From positions 1 through 17,287 of the forward strand of contig CABRZY010000015.1 in the NCBI GenBank assembly GCA_902475475.1: DNA of 17,287 bases, given 5' to 3'. This document shows, piece after piece, positions 6,696 through 14,378 of the stretch. The stretch is from an uncultured Collinsella sp. Lineage in GTDB: Bacteria > Actinomycetota > Coriobacteriia > Coriobacteriales > Coriobacteriaceae. The translations under genes and the position numbers were made by a program. The first letter of the stretch is position 1. Every line of letters starts with the position of its first letter. Under the pieces are notes generated by a model. It worked only from the letters and a program-made list of their open reading frames with translations. It was not told the DNA's origin and ran no database searches.

Positions 6696-6786
6696 TGGCG
6701 GAGAGTCAGGGATTTGAACCCTGGAGACGCTTTTGACGCCTACACGATTTCCAATCGTGCTCCTTCGGCCACTCGGACAACTCTCC
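6696..6786 (-). tRNA. tRNA-Ser (anticodon GGA)
   Basis: A class II tRNA of 91 nt on the minus strand. The acceptor GGAGAGT pairs perfectly with ACTCTCC, with discriminator G and an encoded CCA. The anticodon stem CACGA/TCGTG encloses the loop TTGGAAA, giving GGA (plus 6750-6752 read as TCC), which decodes UCC/UCU. The variable arm is long, as in serine tRNAs, and the T-loop GGTTCAAATCC is canonical. Confidence 0.96.
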
Positions 6787-6802
6787 GTTAAATGCGAAAG
6801 TC

Positions 6803-6830
6803 AGTATACACGAGGAATCGCAAAGTGCAA
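6803..6830 (-). promoter_or_regulatory. sigma-70-type promoter of the tRNA-Ser genes
   Basis: On the minus strand, TTGCAC (-35, plus 6825-6830) and TATACT (-10, plus 6803-6808) are separated by 16 bp. Transcription would start about 10 bp before the mature 5' end of tRNA-Ser(GGA). Confidence 0.7.
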
Positions 6831-7190
6831 ACAGAAAAGTTGGCATTTTTTAAAACGCTTGGCCGCGCTTGACGTTGCAGTGGGGTTTGAGGTGCCAAAA
6901 AACGGCTTCCGACCAGCGTGGTTGATCAGCTCAATTGTTCAAAAGGGGTATTCATAAGCGACTTGGCAATGAATTTAAAAATCTTTGGGTGGTGCTGTGG
7001 GCCACTGGTATGCATTTTGCGACCACAGCCTTGTGCCCGTTGACCTGCGGCTTGGCTCAGCTTGTCCCCACGGCACCGTATCTTGCCCACAGATCCGTCA
7101 AGCTTTTGGTCAGCATTTGGTTGGAATGCGCATGAAACGTGGTGCGAGCATGGGCATATGTGGAGGTCATGAGGTTGTAGCTGCATATTC
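6831..7190. other. gene-free region upstream of rpsF
   Basis: About 360 bp between the tRNA promoter and the rpsF promoter. Open frames on both strands exist (for example 6935-7135 plus and 6926-7267 minus), but none has a ribosome site plus a recognisable or plausible protein. I looked for SRP RNA, tmRNA and 6S-type signatures and found none. TTGATCAGCTCAA and GCATT...AATGC give only short local hairpins. The stretch near 7063-7084 resembles the right edge of the window (see findings). Confidence 0.4.
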
Positions 7191-7219
7191 TTGCGGCCTG
7201 AGAGGTTGAAAGATATTAT
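7191..7219 (+). promoter_or_regulatory. probable sigma-70-type promoter of rpsF-ssb-rpsR-rplI
   Basis: TTGCGG (7191-7196) and TATTAT (7214-7219) are separated by exactly 17 bp. The expected transcription start near 7226 gives a leader of about 65 nt before the rpsF start, containing the hairpin at 7236-7264. Confidence 0.6.
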
Positions 7220-7235
7220 TACCAAGTCTTTTCCT

Positions 7236-7264
7236 GCTTCAGGCGCACCTTCACGACCTGAAGC
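7236..7264 (+). promoter_or_regulatory. leader hairpin upstream of rpsF
   Basis: GCTTCAGG (7236-7243) pairs perfectly with CCTGAAGC (7257-7264) around the 13-nt loop CGCACCTTCACGA. It has no T-run and ends 11 nt before the Shine-Dalgarno, so it would lie in the mRNA leader. Leaders of rpsF in many bacteria bind the S6:S18 complex for feedback control (family knowledge). Here the typical CCG loop is not obvious, so that role is only a possibility. Confidence 0.5.
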
Positions 7265-7290
7265 CACATTTGCCCAGAGGAGGTGACAAT

Positions 7291-7584
7291 ATGAAGGCTT
7301 ATGAACTGCTGTTCTTTGTTGACCCGTCGCTCGACCCCGAGACTCGTCTCGCTGTTATGAAGCGTATCGATACCACGATCGCTGAGGGCGCTGGCAAGGT
7401 CGACTCCGTTGACGAGTGGGGCAAGCGCAAGCTCGCCTACGAGATCAACGACCTCACCGATGGTGACTACACCCTCATCAACTTCCACGCAGATCCTACC
7501 CAGATCGCCGAGCTTGATCGCGTCCTGCGCATCACCGACGCTGTGGTCCGCCACATGATCGTCCGTCGCGACGACCAGGAGTAA
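7291..7584 (+). CDS. rpsF: 30S ribosomal protein S6
   Basis: A 97-residue protein beginning MKAYELLFFVDPSLD, the normal S6 length and fold (beta-alpha-beta-beta-alpha-beta). Family landmarks are WGKRKLAYEINDLTDGDYTLINFHA and the end RITDAVVRHMIVRRDD. S6 binds S18 and 16S rRNA in the small-subunit platform. The start at 7291 is chosen because a very strong Shine-Dalgarno (AGAGGAGGTG, from 7276) precedes it; an in-frame ATG at 7270 lies before that site and is not used. It is the first gene of the rpsF-ssb-rpsR-rplI cluster, with ssb 48 bp downstream. The probable promoter and leader hairpin lie directly upstream. Confidence 0.97.
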   Translation: MKAYELLFFVDPSLDPETRLAVMKRIDTTIAEGAGKVDSVDEWGKRKLAYEINDLTDGDYTLINFHADPTQIAELDRVLRITDAVVRHMIVRRDDQE

Positions 7585-7632
7585 GACTGTCGTTTTGGAC
7601 TGGGCTTGTGCCCCAAGAGGAAGTAGTGAGTT

Positions 7633-8085
7633 ATGAGCATCAATCGAGTGAACATCACCGGTAACCTCACCCGCGATCCCGAGCTGCGCGCCACCGCCGG
7701 CGGAACCCAGGTTCTGTCCTTTGGCGTCGCCGTGAACGATCGTCGCCGCAACGCGCAGACTGGCGAGTGGGAGGACTATCCCAACTTTGTCGACTGCACC
7801 ATGTTCGGCACCCGCGCCGAGGCCGTGAGCCGTTTCCTGGCAAAGGGAAACAAGGTCGCGATCGAGGGCAAGCTGCGCTACAGCTCTTGGGAGCGCGACG
7901 GCCAGCGCCGGAGCAAGCTTGAGGTCATCGTCGATGAGATCGAGTTTATGAGCTCCCGTGGTGGCCAGGGTGGCTACGATCAGGGCGGTTACGCCCCCGC
8001 AGCCCCCGCGCCCGCAGCACGTCCTGCCGCACCGGTGGCCACGCCGCCCGCGGTCGACGTCTACGATGAGGACATCCCGTTCTAA
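7633..8085 (+). CDS. ssb: single-stranded DNA-binding protein
   Basis: A 150-residue bacterial SSB. The OB-fold occupies about 1-107: INRVNITGNLTRDPELR at the N-terminus, then VLSFGVAVNDRRR, DCTMFGTRAEAVSRFLAKGNKVAIEGKLRYSSWER and LEVIVDEIEFM. A Gly/Pro/Ala-rich flexible linker follows, with the canonical acidic tip DEDIPF that recruits partner proteins such as recombination and replication enzymes (family knowledge). SSB coats single-stranded DNA at forks. The ribosome site AGAGGAAG (7616-7623) lies 9 nt before the ATG. Position between rpsF and rpsR is the standard arrangement in bacteria and supports co-transcription. Confidence 0.97.
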   Translation: MSINRVNITGNLTRDPELRATAGGTQVLSFGVAVNDRRRNAQTGEWEDYPNFVDCTMFGTRAEAVSRFLAKGNKVAIEGKLRYSSWERDGQRRSKLEVIVDEIEFMSSRGGQGGYDQGGYAPAAPAPAARPAAPVATPPAVDVYDEDIPF

Positions 8086-8112
8086 GGGTTGTTCACCTAT
8101 TTTTGAGTGAGA

Positions 8113-8138
8113 GGCGGCTTCGGTTCGCCGAAGTTGCC
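8113..8138 (+). other. UUCG-capped hairpin between ssb and rpsR
   Basis: GGCGGCTTCGG (8113-8123) pairs with CCGAAGTTGCC (8128-8138), 11 bp with two G-T pairs, closed by a TTCG tetraloop. No T-run follows, so it is more likely an mRNA stability, processing or translational element for rpsR than a terminator. The rpsR ribosome site starts a few nt downstream. Confidence 0.6.
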
Positions 8139-8157
8139 AAATGAAAGGTATTTTGAC

Positions 8158-8424
8158 ATGGCTAATGATTTTTCTGCACGTCAGCCGCGTCGTAAGTACT
8201 GCCAGTTCTGCAAGGAGAACACTGAGTTCATCGACTATAAGGACACTCAGCTTCTCCGTAAGTACATGACCGACCGTGGCAAGATCAAGCCCCGTCGCGT
8301 CACTGGCGCTTGCACGCAGCATCAGCATGACATCGCCAACGCCATCAAGCGCGCCCGCGAGATGGCTCTCCTGCCGTACACCGTCCCCGTGGTTTCCTCT
8401 CGTGGCAACCGCGACCGCGGCTAA
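8158..8424 (+). CDS. rpsR: 30S ribosomal protein S18 (zinc-ribbon, C+ form)
   Basis: An 88-residue protein starting MANDFSARQPRRKYCQFC. The S18 core is clear: IDYKDTQLLRKYMTDRGKIKPRRVTGACTQHQHDIANAIKRAREMALLPY. C15-x2-C18 together with C52-x2-H55 would bind zinc, marking the C+ variant. S18 partners with S6 on the 16S platform. The start at 8158 is chosen over an in-frame ATG at 8107 because AAAGG lies 9 nt upstream and the longer N-terminus is translated through the hairpin. rplI starts 15 bp after its stop. Confidence 0.96.
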   Translation: MANDFSARQPRRKYCQFCKENTEFIDYKDTQLLRKYMTDRGKIKPRRVTGACTQHQHDIANAIKRAREMALLPYTVPVVSSRGNRDRG

Positions 8425-8439
8425 GAAGGGAGACGCATC

Positions 8440-8979
8440 ATGAAGGTTATTCTTCTCGATGAGATCAAGGGCAAGGGCGGCGAGGGTGACGTCGTAGAGG
8501 TCGCTCAGGGTTACGCTGAGAACTTCCTGTTCCCCAAGAAGCTCGCTGTTGCCGCCACCAAGGGCAACCTCAAGCAGCTTGACGAGCGTCGCAACAACAT
8601 CGCCAAGCGCGAGGCCGTCCGTCTGGCTACCGCCAACGAGACCAAGGCTGCCTTCGAGGGCAAGACGGTCACCGTTGACGTCAAGGTCGGCGACGAGGGC
8701 ATCCTCTTTGGCTCCGTTACCGCTGCTATGATCGCTGACGCCATCAAGGCTCAGCTCGGTATGGACATCGATCGCAAGCGCGTCGAGCTCGGTAAGCCCA
8801 TCAAGGTTGCCGGTGCCCACACCGTTGCCATCTCGCTGTACCGCGAGATCAAGGCCGAGGTTGTCGTTCTCGTCGGCGTTACCGCCGAGGAGCTCGCTGC
8901 CGAGGCTGAGGTCGAGGAGGCCGCTGAGGTCGCCGAGGCCGAGACCGCCGAGGTCGAGACTGAGGCTGCTGCCGAGTAG
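8440..8979 (+). CDS. rplI: 50S ribosomal protein L9 with an acidic C-terminal extension
   Basis: A 179-residue L9. The rRNA-binding N-domain is typical (MKVILLDEIKGKGGEGDVVEVAQGYAENFLFPKKLAV). It is followed by the connecting helix (NLKQLDERRNNIAKREAVRLA) and the C-domain (GILFGSVTAAMIADAIKAQLGMDIDRKRVEL). L9 binds 23S rRNA near L1 and helps maintain reading-frame fidelity (family knowledge). Standard L9 is about 148-150 residues; here about 30 extra residues form a low-complexity Glu/Ala/Val tail (from about 147). A good ribosome site (AGAAGGGA) precedes the ATG, and a strong terminator ends the cluster. Confidence 0.96.
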   Translation: MKVILLDEIKGKGGEGDVVEVAQGYAENFLFPKKLAVAATKGNLKQLDERRNNIAKREAVRLATANETKAAFEGKTVTVDVKVGDEGILFGSVTAAMIADAIKAQLGMDIDRKRVELGKPIKVAGAHTVAISLYREIKAEVVVLVGVTAEELAAEAEVEEAAEVAEAETAEVETEAAAE

Positions 8980-9013
8980 CATTTGCTGCAACGCAACAAT
9001 CTTGTTCTAAGAA

Positions 9014-9044
9014 GGGCGCTCTGGGAAACCAGGGCGTCCTTTTT
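9014..9044 (+). terminator. Rho-independent terminator of the rpsF-rplI cluster
   Basis: GGGCGCTCTGG (9014-9024) pairs with CCAGGGCGTCC (9029-9039), 11 bp with two G-T pairs, loop GAAA, then TTTTT. It starts 34 bp after the rplI stop. Confidence 0.9.
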
Positions 9045-9163
9045 GCTTTTTAGCGCTGAGTGAGTGTCATGGTGAACATTGCGTCGAAGTCCTATATACA
9101 GGACCGTTCATCCGTTTGGTTCGGTGATGATTGGCGGCGCGCGGCGCGTTTTGGGACCGTGGC

Positions 9164-9172
9164 TGATACTAT
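9164..9172 (+). promoter_or_regulatory. possible extended -10 promoter of dnaB
   Basis: TGATACTAT contains a TGn extension followed by TACTAT (4 of 6 to consensus), about 34 bp before the dnaB start. No good -35 is present. A promoter is expected here because a terminator precedes the gene. Confidence 0.3.
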
Positions 9173-9205
9173 GGATGCTCGCAAGCGATATGAATGAGGA
9201 TGCTC

Positions 9206-10597
9206 ATGGCATATGACGATAGGGAGACCGGGCTGACGGTTGAGGACCGCGGCTCAAAGTTGGGTCTTCCCCAAAACCAAGATGCAGAGGCCAATGTACT
9301 GGCCGCTATGCTGCTATCGCCCGAGGTGGTCGAAGAGGCCCAGGTCGAGCTGCAGCCCGATGACTTCTACCGGCCCATTCATAAGACCATCTATACCGCG
9401 ATGGTCGATATGTACAACAGCCGCATTCCCATCGACTCCATCTCGCTGATCGATTACCTGCGAAGCATCAACAAGCTCGATGCCGTGGGCGGCGAAGCGT
9501 ACATTTTGGAGTTGATGGGTCAGACCCTGTCGCTCGTCAACTGGCAGCATCATGCCGCCATCGTTCGCCGCGATTCGATGCTGCGTGAGCTGATCGGCGC
9601 CACCAACGAGATCAACGCGCTGGCATATAATGCCCCCACCGACACCAAAGAGGTTGTCGAGCTGGCCGAGAGCAAGCTGCTCAAGGTTACGGCGCGCGAG
9701 GTCAAGTCGAGTTACAAGACGTTGACCGAGTTTATGGTCGAGGCCTATAACGAGGCCGAGGAAGTGTGCCAGGCCGGTGGCCAGGCTGCGGGCGTGCCCA
9801 CGGGCTTCCCGTCGCTCGACCGCATGCTCATGGGCTTCCGCGAGGGTCAGCTCATCATTATCGGCGCCCGCCCTGCTGTGGGTAAGACGTCGTTTGCCCT
9901 GAATCTGGCGCTCAACGCTGCCGCTGCCGGTTATACCGTCGGCTTCTTCTCGCTGGAGATGTCGGGCAAGGAAATTGCTCAGCGTCTGATTTGCGCCTAC
10001 GCCATGATCTCGATCAGTGACTTCCGCATGGGTCGCATTAGCCCCGAGCAGTGGGCCAACATTAACGAGGCCACGCAGACCTTGTCCAAACTCGATATTC
10101 TGATCGACGATACGCCCGGTACCACGGTGACCGAGATTCGCGCCAAGAGCCGCCGCATGCTCCATAACAAGGAAAAGGCCATCATCATCCTGGACTACCT
10201 GCAGCTGGTGAGTCCTCCGCCGGGACGCCGCTCCGAGAGCCGTACCGTCGAGGTTTCGGAGATGTCGCGTGGTCTGAAGATCATGGCCAAGGAGCTCAAG
10301 ATCCCGCTCATCGCGCTGTCGCAGCTCTCGCGTCAGGTCGAATCCCGTACCGGCAAGCGCCCGCAGCTTTCCGACCTTCGTGAATCGGGCTCCATCGAGC
10401 AGGACGCCGATATCGTTATGTTCTTGGACCGCTCCGCCGACGAGGCCGAGGCCTCGCGCGACGATCGACCCGACGAGGGCGTTACGCGTATCGTCGTGGC
10501 CAAGAACCGTTCGGGCCCGATCGGCGACGTCGATCTGATGTTCCTGCCGGCATCCACCAAGTTCTATGAGCTTGATGGGGCACATGCCGAGGAGTAG
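9206..10597 (+). CDS. dnaB: replicative DNA helicase DnaB
   Basis: A 463-residue hexameric helicase that unwinds DNA ahead of the replication fork. The N-terminal domain (about 22-125, PQNQDAEANVLAAMLLSPEVV...) precedes a linker and the RecA-like motor domain. Motor motifs: Walker A GARPAVGKTS (220-229), Walker B IIILDYLQLV (326-335), sensor LIALSQLSRQVESR (368-381) and DLRESGSIEQDADIVMFLDR (390-409). The C-terminus ends NRSGPIGDVDLMFLPASTKF, typical of the family. No intein interrupts it. The start at 9206 is chosen because TGAGGA (9195-9200) is 5 nt upstream; an ATG at 9194 lacks a site. It follows the rpsF-ssb-rpsR-rplI cluster, as in many bacteria, but behind a terminator. Confidence 0.97.
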   Translation: MAYDDRETGLTVEDRGSKLGLPQNQDAEANVLAAMLLSPEVVEEAQVELQPDDFYRPIHKTIYTAMVDMYNSRIPIDSISLIDYLRSINKLDAVGGEAYILELMGQTLSLVNWQHHAAIVRRDSMLRELIGATNEINALAYNAPTDTKEVVELAESKLLKVTAREVKSSYKTLTEFMVEAYNEAEEVCQAGGQAAGVPTGFPSLDRMLMGFREGQLIIIGARPAVGKTSFALNLALNAAAAGYTVGFFSLEMSGKEIAQRLICAYAMISISDFRMGRISPEQWANINEATQTLSKLDILIDDTPGTTVTEIRAKSRRMLHNKEKAIIILDYLQLVSPPPGRRSESRTVEVSEMSRGLKIMAKELKIPLIALSQLSRQVESRTGKRPQLSDLRESGSIEQDADIVMFLDRSADEAEASRDDRPDEGVTRIVVAKNRSGPIGDVDLMFLPASTKFYELDGAHAEE

Positions 10598-10624
10598 GAC
10601 AGGCGCCCGTTGCACGGGTATACT
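10596..10624 (+). promoter_or_regulatory. probable promoter of purA
   Basis: AGGACA (10596-10601; 4 of 6 to the -35 consensus) and TATACT (10619-10624) are separated by 17 bp, overlapping the end of dnaB and about 66 bp upstream of the purA start. Confidence 0.45.
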
Positions 10625-10690
10625 GGGAATGTTTTGTGCTTCTGCGTGCCGGCGTGGCGCGTAGACAGTCCATGAATGTAAGGAGTAAAC

Positions 10691-11977
<1,287 letters not shown>

Positions 11978-11999
11978 TCGGGACTATTTGGTTATTGCG

Positions 12000-12043
12000 A
12001 TATACCCCTTTGCAGCCCGGACGGGCGGCCGAGGGGTATATTT
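12000..12043 (+). terminator. branched stem-loop after purA
   Basis: ATATACCCCT (12000-12009) pairs perfectly with AGGGGTATAT (12032-12041), enclosing a smaller GCCC/GGGC hairpin. The T-run after it is weak (TT, then GCTT), so this may be a poor terminator or a leader structure for purD. Confidence 0.55.
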
Positions 12044-12488
12044 GCTTGCAAAGGGCTCGCGCGGAGCGGGCCGTTAATCCATAGAGGAGGCACCCTTGAA
12101 GGCGGACACTCAAACCATCGACATCCTGTTGTTGGGCAGCGGCGGCCGCGAGCATGCTTTGGCAGCTAAGCTCGCAGCATCACCGCGCGCCGGCAAGCTC
12201 TACATCGCGCCGGGCAACGGCGGCACTGCGAGCTGCGGCGAGAACGTTGTTCTCGACGACTGCGATCCTGCGGCCGTGGCGGCGTTTGCGCAGAGCCACG
12301 GATGCGGACTCGTGGTAATTGGCCCCGAGGCTCCGCTCGTGGCGGGCGTGGCCGACGCCGTGCGCGCGGCGGGTATTCCCTGCTTTGGCCCGGGTGCCGA
12401 GGGCGCCCAGATGGAGGGCTCCAAGCTGTTCTCCAAGCAGCTCATGGAGCGTGCGGGCATTCCGACGGCAGCCTATGGTTCGTTTACC

Positions 12489-12582
12489 GACGAGGCTTCG
12501 GCTCTCGCCTACGTGCGCGAGCAGGGCGCCCCGCTGACGAGGCTTCGGCTCTTGCCTATGTGCGTGAGCAGGGCGCTCCGCT
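12489..12582 (+). repeat. 47-bp tandem duplication in purD
   Basis: Copy 1 is 12489-12535 and copy 2 is 12536-12582. They encode the same DEASALAYVREQGAP segment and differ at 4 of 47 bases (CTC/CTT, TAC/TAT, CGC/CGT, GCC/GCT), all synonymous. Because 47 is not a multiple of 3, the frame breaks. Confidence 0.96.
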
Positions 12583-13032
12583 GGTCGTCAAGGCTGACGG
12601 CCTGGCCGCAGGCAAGGGCGTTATCGTGGCGACTGAGCTCGAGCAGGCCGAGGAAGCCGTGCGCGAGTGCTTTGGCGGCACCTTTGGCGATGCCGGCAAC
12701 ACCGTGGTCATCGAGGAGATGCTGACCGGCCCCGAGTGCTCGCTGCTGGCCTTTACCGACGGCAAGACCGTGCGCCCCATGGCTACCTCGCAGGACCACA
12801 AACGTGCGCTCGAGGGCGACCTTGGCCCCAACACCGGCGGCATGGGCGTTTACAGCCCGGTGCCCATCGTGACCGACGAGGAGCACGCCACCATGGTGAA
12901 GGTCATGGAGCAGACCGTGGCCGAGCTCGCCGCCGAGGGCATCGACTACCGCGGCTGCCTGTACGGCGGCTTTATGCTCACGCCTGCCGGCCCCAAGGTG
13001 CTGGAGTTCAATGCCCGCTTTGGTGATCCCGA

Positions 13033-13164
13033 GACTCAGGTCGTGCTCCCGCGCCTTAAGAACGACCTGGTCGAGGTCATGCTGGCTTCACGGTCACGTT
13101 CTCCATGGCGACGCAGGTCGTGCTGCCGCGCCTTAAGAACGACCTGGTCGAGGTCATGCTGGCT
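13033..13164 (+). repeat. 55-bp direct repeat plus 21-nt inverted fragment in purD
   Basis: Copy 1 (13033-13087) and copy 2 (13110-13164) encode TQVVLPRLKNDLVEVMLA and differ only by ACT/ACG and CTC/CTG, both synonymous. Between them, 13089-13109 is an exact reverse complement of purD bases 13300-13320. The net insertion of 77 bp breaks the frame. Confidence 0.95.
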
Positions 13165-13545
13165 TGTGCCAACTGCGAGCTCGATCAGATTGAGCTCGAC
13201 TGGCGTGACGAGTGGGCCGTGGCCGTTGTCCTGACGAGCGCGGGCTATCCCGGCAGCTACGAGAAGGGCAAGGTCATCACTGGCATTGAGGATGCCGAGG
13301 CCATGGAGAACGTGACCGTGTACCACGCGGGCACTGCCGTGGTGGACGGCCAGCTCGTGACCAATGGTGGCCGCGTGCTTGCCGTGACCGCTCTGGGCGA
13401 CACGTTCGAGAACGCTCGCAACCTTGCCTACGAGGCCTGCGAGAAGATTGATTTTGAGGGCAAGACCCTGCGTCACGACATCGGCCTGCGCGCGCTGCGC
13501 GGTCGCGACGCCTGGGATGCCTAAAATCCGAGAGGAATGAGACGG

Positions 13546-14241
13546 ATGGACGAGAAGAACGAAGAGCTCGTGGACGCGCAGATCGTCGAAGAGGACAGCC
13601 GCATGTATGGGCACGCCGAGGGCGAGCCTGGTGGCGAGGTCGCTGACGAGCCGGCGCTGGTGCTGGGTGACGACGACCCGCACGATGCCGAGCTGCACGA
13701 GAAGATTCTTTCGGAGGAGTGCGCCTGGAAGGGCAAGATCCTCGACGTCCACCGTCTTGAGGTTGAGCTGCCCAACGGTCACCGCAGCGCCCGCGATATC
13801 GTTCGCCATCCGGGTGCGGCGGCCGTTGTGGCACTGACCGAGAGCGGCAAGATCGTACTGGTGCGTCAGTACCGCACCGCCATCGACCGCGTGACGGTCG
13901 AGATTCCCGCCGGCAAGCTCGATCCAGGCGAGGACCCGCTCGATTGCGCCAAGCGCGAACTGCATGAGGAGACGGGCTTTAGGGCTGGTCGTATTCGCTT
14001 TTTGACGTCGATTGTCACGTCCTGCGGTTTTTGCGATGAGATCATCCATATCTACTTGGCTACCAAGCTCGAGTTTGATGCGCCCAACCCCGATGATGAC
14101 GAGTTTGTCAACGTGGACCTGGTGCCGCTGCACGAGCTGATCGACGCCGTACTCGACGGCAAGATCGAAGACGCCAAGACCGTCGTAGGCGCCTTGGCCT
14201 GTGACAGCATCGCGCATCGCCTTGGGGGCGCGGAGCTTTAA
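13546..14241 (+). CDS. Nudix hydrolase, ADP-ribose pyrophosphatase-like
   Basis: A 231-residue Nudix protein. The Nudix box G-x5-E-x7-REL-x-EE-x-GF is complete at 123-145 (GKLDPGEDPLDCAKRELHEE...GF), so metal-dependent hydrolysis of a nucleoside diphosphate-linked substrate is expected. The surrounding pattern (ARDIVRHPGAAAVVAL, IVLVRQYRTAIDRVTVEIPAGKLDPGE, then GFCDEIIHIYLA) matches the ADP-ribose pyrophosphatase subfamily, which breaks ADP-ribose to AMP and ribose 5-phosphate. The exact substrate is inferred. The first 50 or so residues are an acidic, probably disordered extension absent from short family members. The start at 13546 is used because AGAGGA (13531-13536) is 9 nt upstream; the ATG at 13537 sits directly against that site. 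It begins 21 bp after the purD stop and is probably co-transcribed. Confidence 0.9.
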   Translation: MDEKNEELVDAQIVEEDSRMYGHAEGEPGGEVADEPALVLGDDDPHDAELHEKILSEECAWKGKILDVHRLEVELPNGHRSARDIVRHPGAAAVVALTESGKIVLVRQYRTAIDRVTVEIPAGKLDPGEDPLDCAKRELHEETGFRAGRIRFLTSIVTSCGFCDEIIHIYLATKLEFDAPNPDDDEFVNVDLVPLHELIDAVLDGKIEDAKTVVGALACDSIAHRLGGAEL

Positions 14242-14244
14242 CGA

Positions 14245-14260
14245 GCGGGGATGATCCCGC
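14245..14260 (+). other. short hairpin after the Nudix gene
   Basis: GCGGGG pairs with TCCCGC (one G-T) around loop ATGA, starting 3 bp past the stop codon, followed by AGGTTTGTGT. It is a weak terminator candidate only. Confidence 0.4.
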
Positions 14261-14280
14261 AGGTTTGTGTAAGTCAGCGA

Positions 14281-14378
14281 AAGTGCTCCATTTGAGACAA
14301 GGTGGCCTAAAAGAGGAGGGAAGCGTATGGATATACGCGACCGACGATTGAAGGCCAGATTGTCCAAATGGGGCACTT
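14281..14378 (+). repeat. 98-bp nested inverted repeat over the start of the ABC exporter frame
   Basis: AAGTGCTCCATTTG (14281-14294) pairs with CAAATGGGGCACTT (14365-14378) with one T-G. Inside it GACAA (14296-14300) pairs with TTGTC (14360-14364), GGCCT (14304-14308) with AGGCC (14352-14356), and GCGTAT (14323-14328) with ATACGC (14333-14338). The ribosome site AGGAGGG and the ATG at 14327 are inside. It could be a structured leader RNA, a large operator or a MITE-like insertion. Confidence 0.8.

Larger units (their letters stand above)
12096..13524 (+). pseudogene. purD: phosphoribosylamine-glycine ligase, split into three frames by two partial duplications
   Basis: PurD makes glycinamide ribonucleotide in de novo purine synthesis. 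The start is a TTG with AGAGGAGG 5 nt upstream. The frame runs through ILLLGSGGREHALAAKLAASP, APGNGGTA, VVIGPEAPLVAG and CFGPGAEGAQMEGSK to 12535. It then shifts by +2 because of a 47-bp duplication (12489-12582). The second frame carries the ATP-grasp part, including VVKADGLAAGKGV, SQDHKRALEGDLGPNTGGMG and LEFNARFGDPETQ, to 13087. A 77-bp insertion (13088-13164) shifts the frame again, and the last frame finishes the C-terminal domain (LTSAGYPGSYEKG...GRDAWDA). Removing both extra segments gives one frame of exactly 434 residues, the normal length. As written it would not make a working enzyme. I infer an assembly error rather than a true loss, because purA and the other core genes are intact and the duplicate copies differ only synonymously. 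Confidence 0.9.

Noticed and set aside
6395..6791. Short plus-strand open frames through the tRNA region
   Set aside because: They run across two clear tRNA genes and their terminators and have no plausible protein content.
6831..7190. A possible replication origin or stable RNA gene in the gap before rpsF
   Set aside because: No cluster of DnaA boxes was seen, and no signatures of SRP RNA (GGAAGGAAGCA-type core), tmRNA or 6S RNA.
6926..7267. A 113-residue minus-strand frame in the gap before rpsF
   Set aside because: It has no convincing ribosome site or recognisable family and overlaps the rpsF promoter and leader. I could not rule it out but do not support it.
7219..8991. A 590-residue minus-strand open frame across rpsF, ssb, rpsR and rplI
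   Set aside because: It is antisense to four recognised genes and consists of biased composition only. Similar long antisense frames opposite dnaB, purA, purD/Nudix and the ABC exporter were rejected for the same reason.
12302..13234. The middle and last purD frames as separate genes
   Set aside because: Each lacks its own plausible start and ribosome site at the frame junction, and together with the first frame they reconstruct one continuous PurD.
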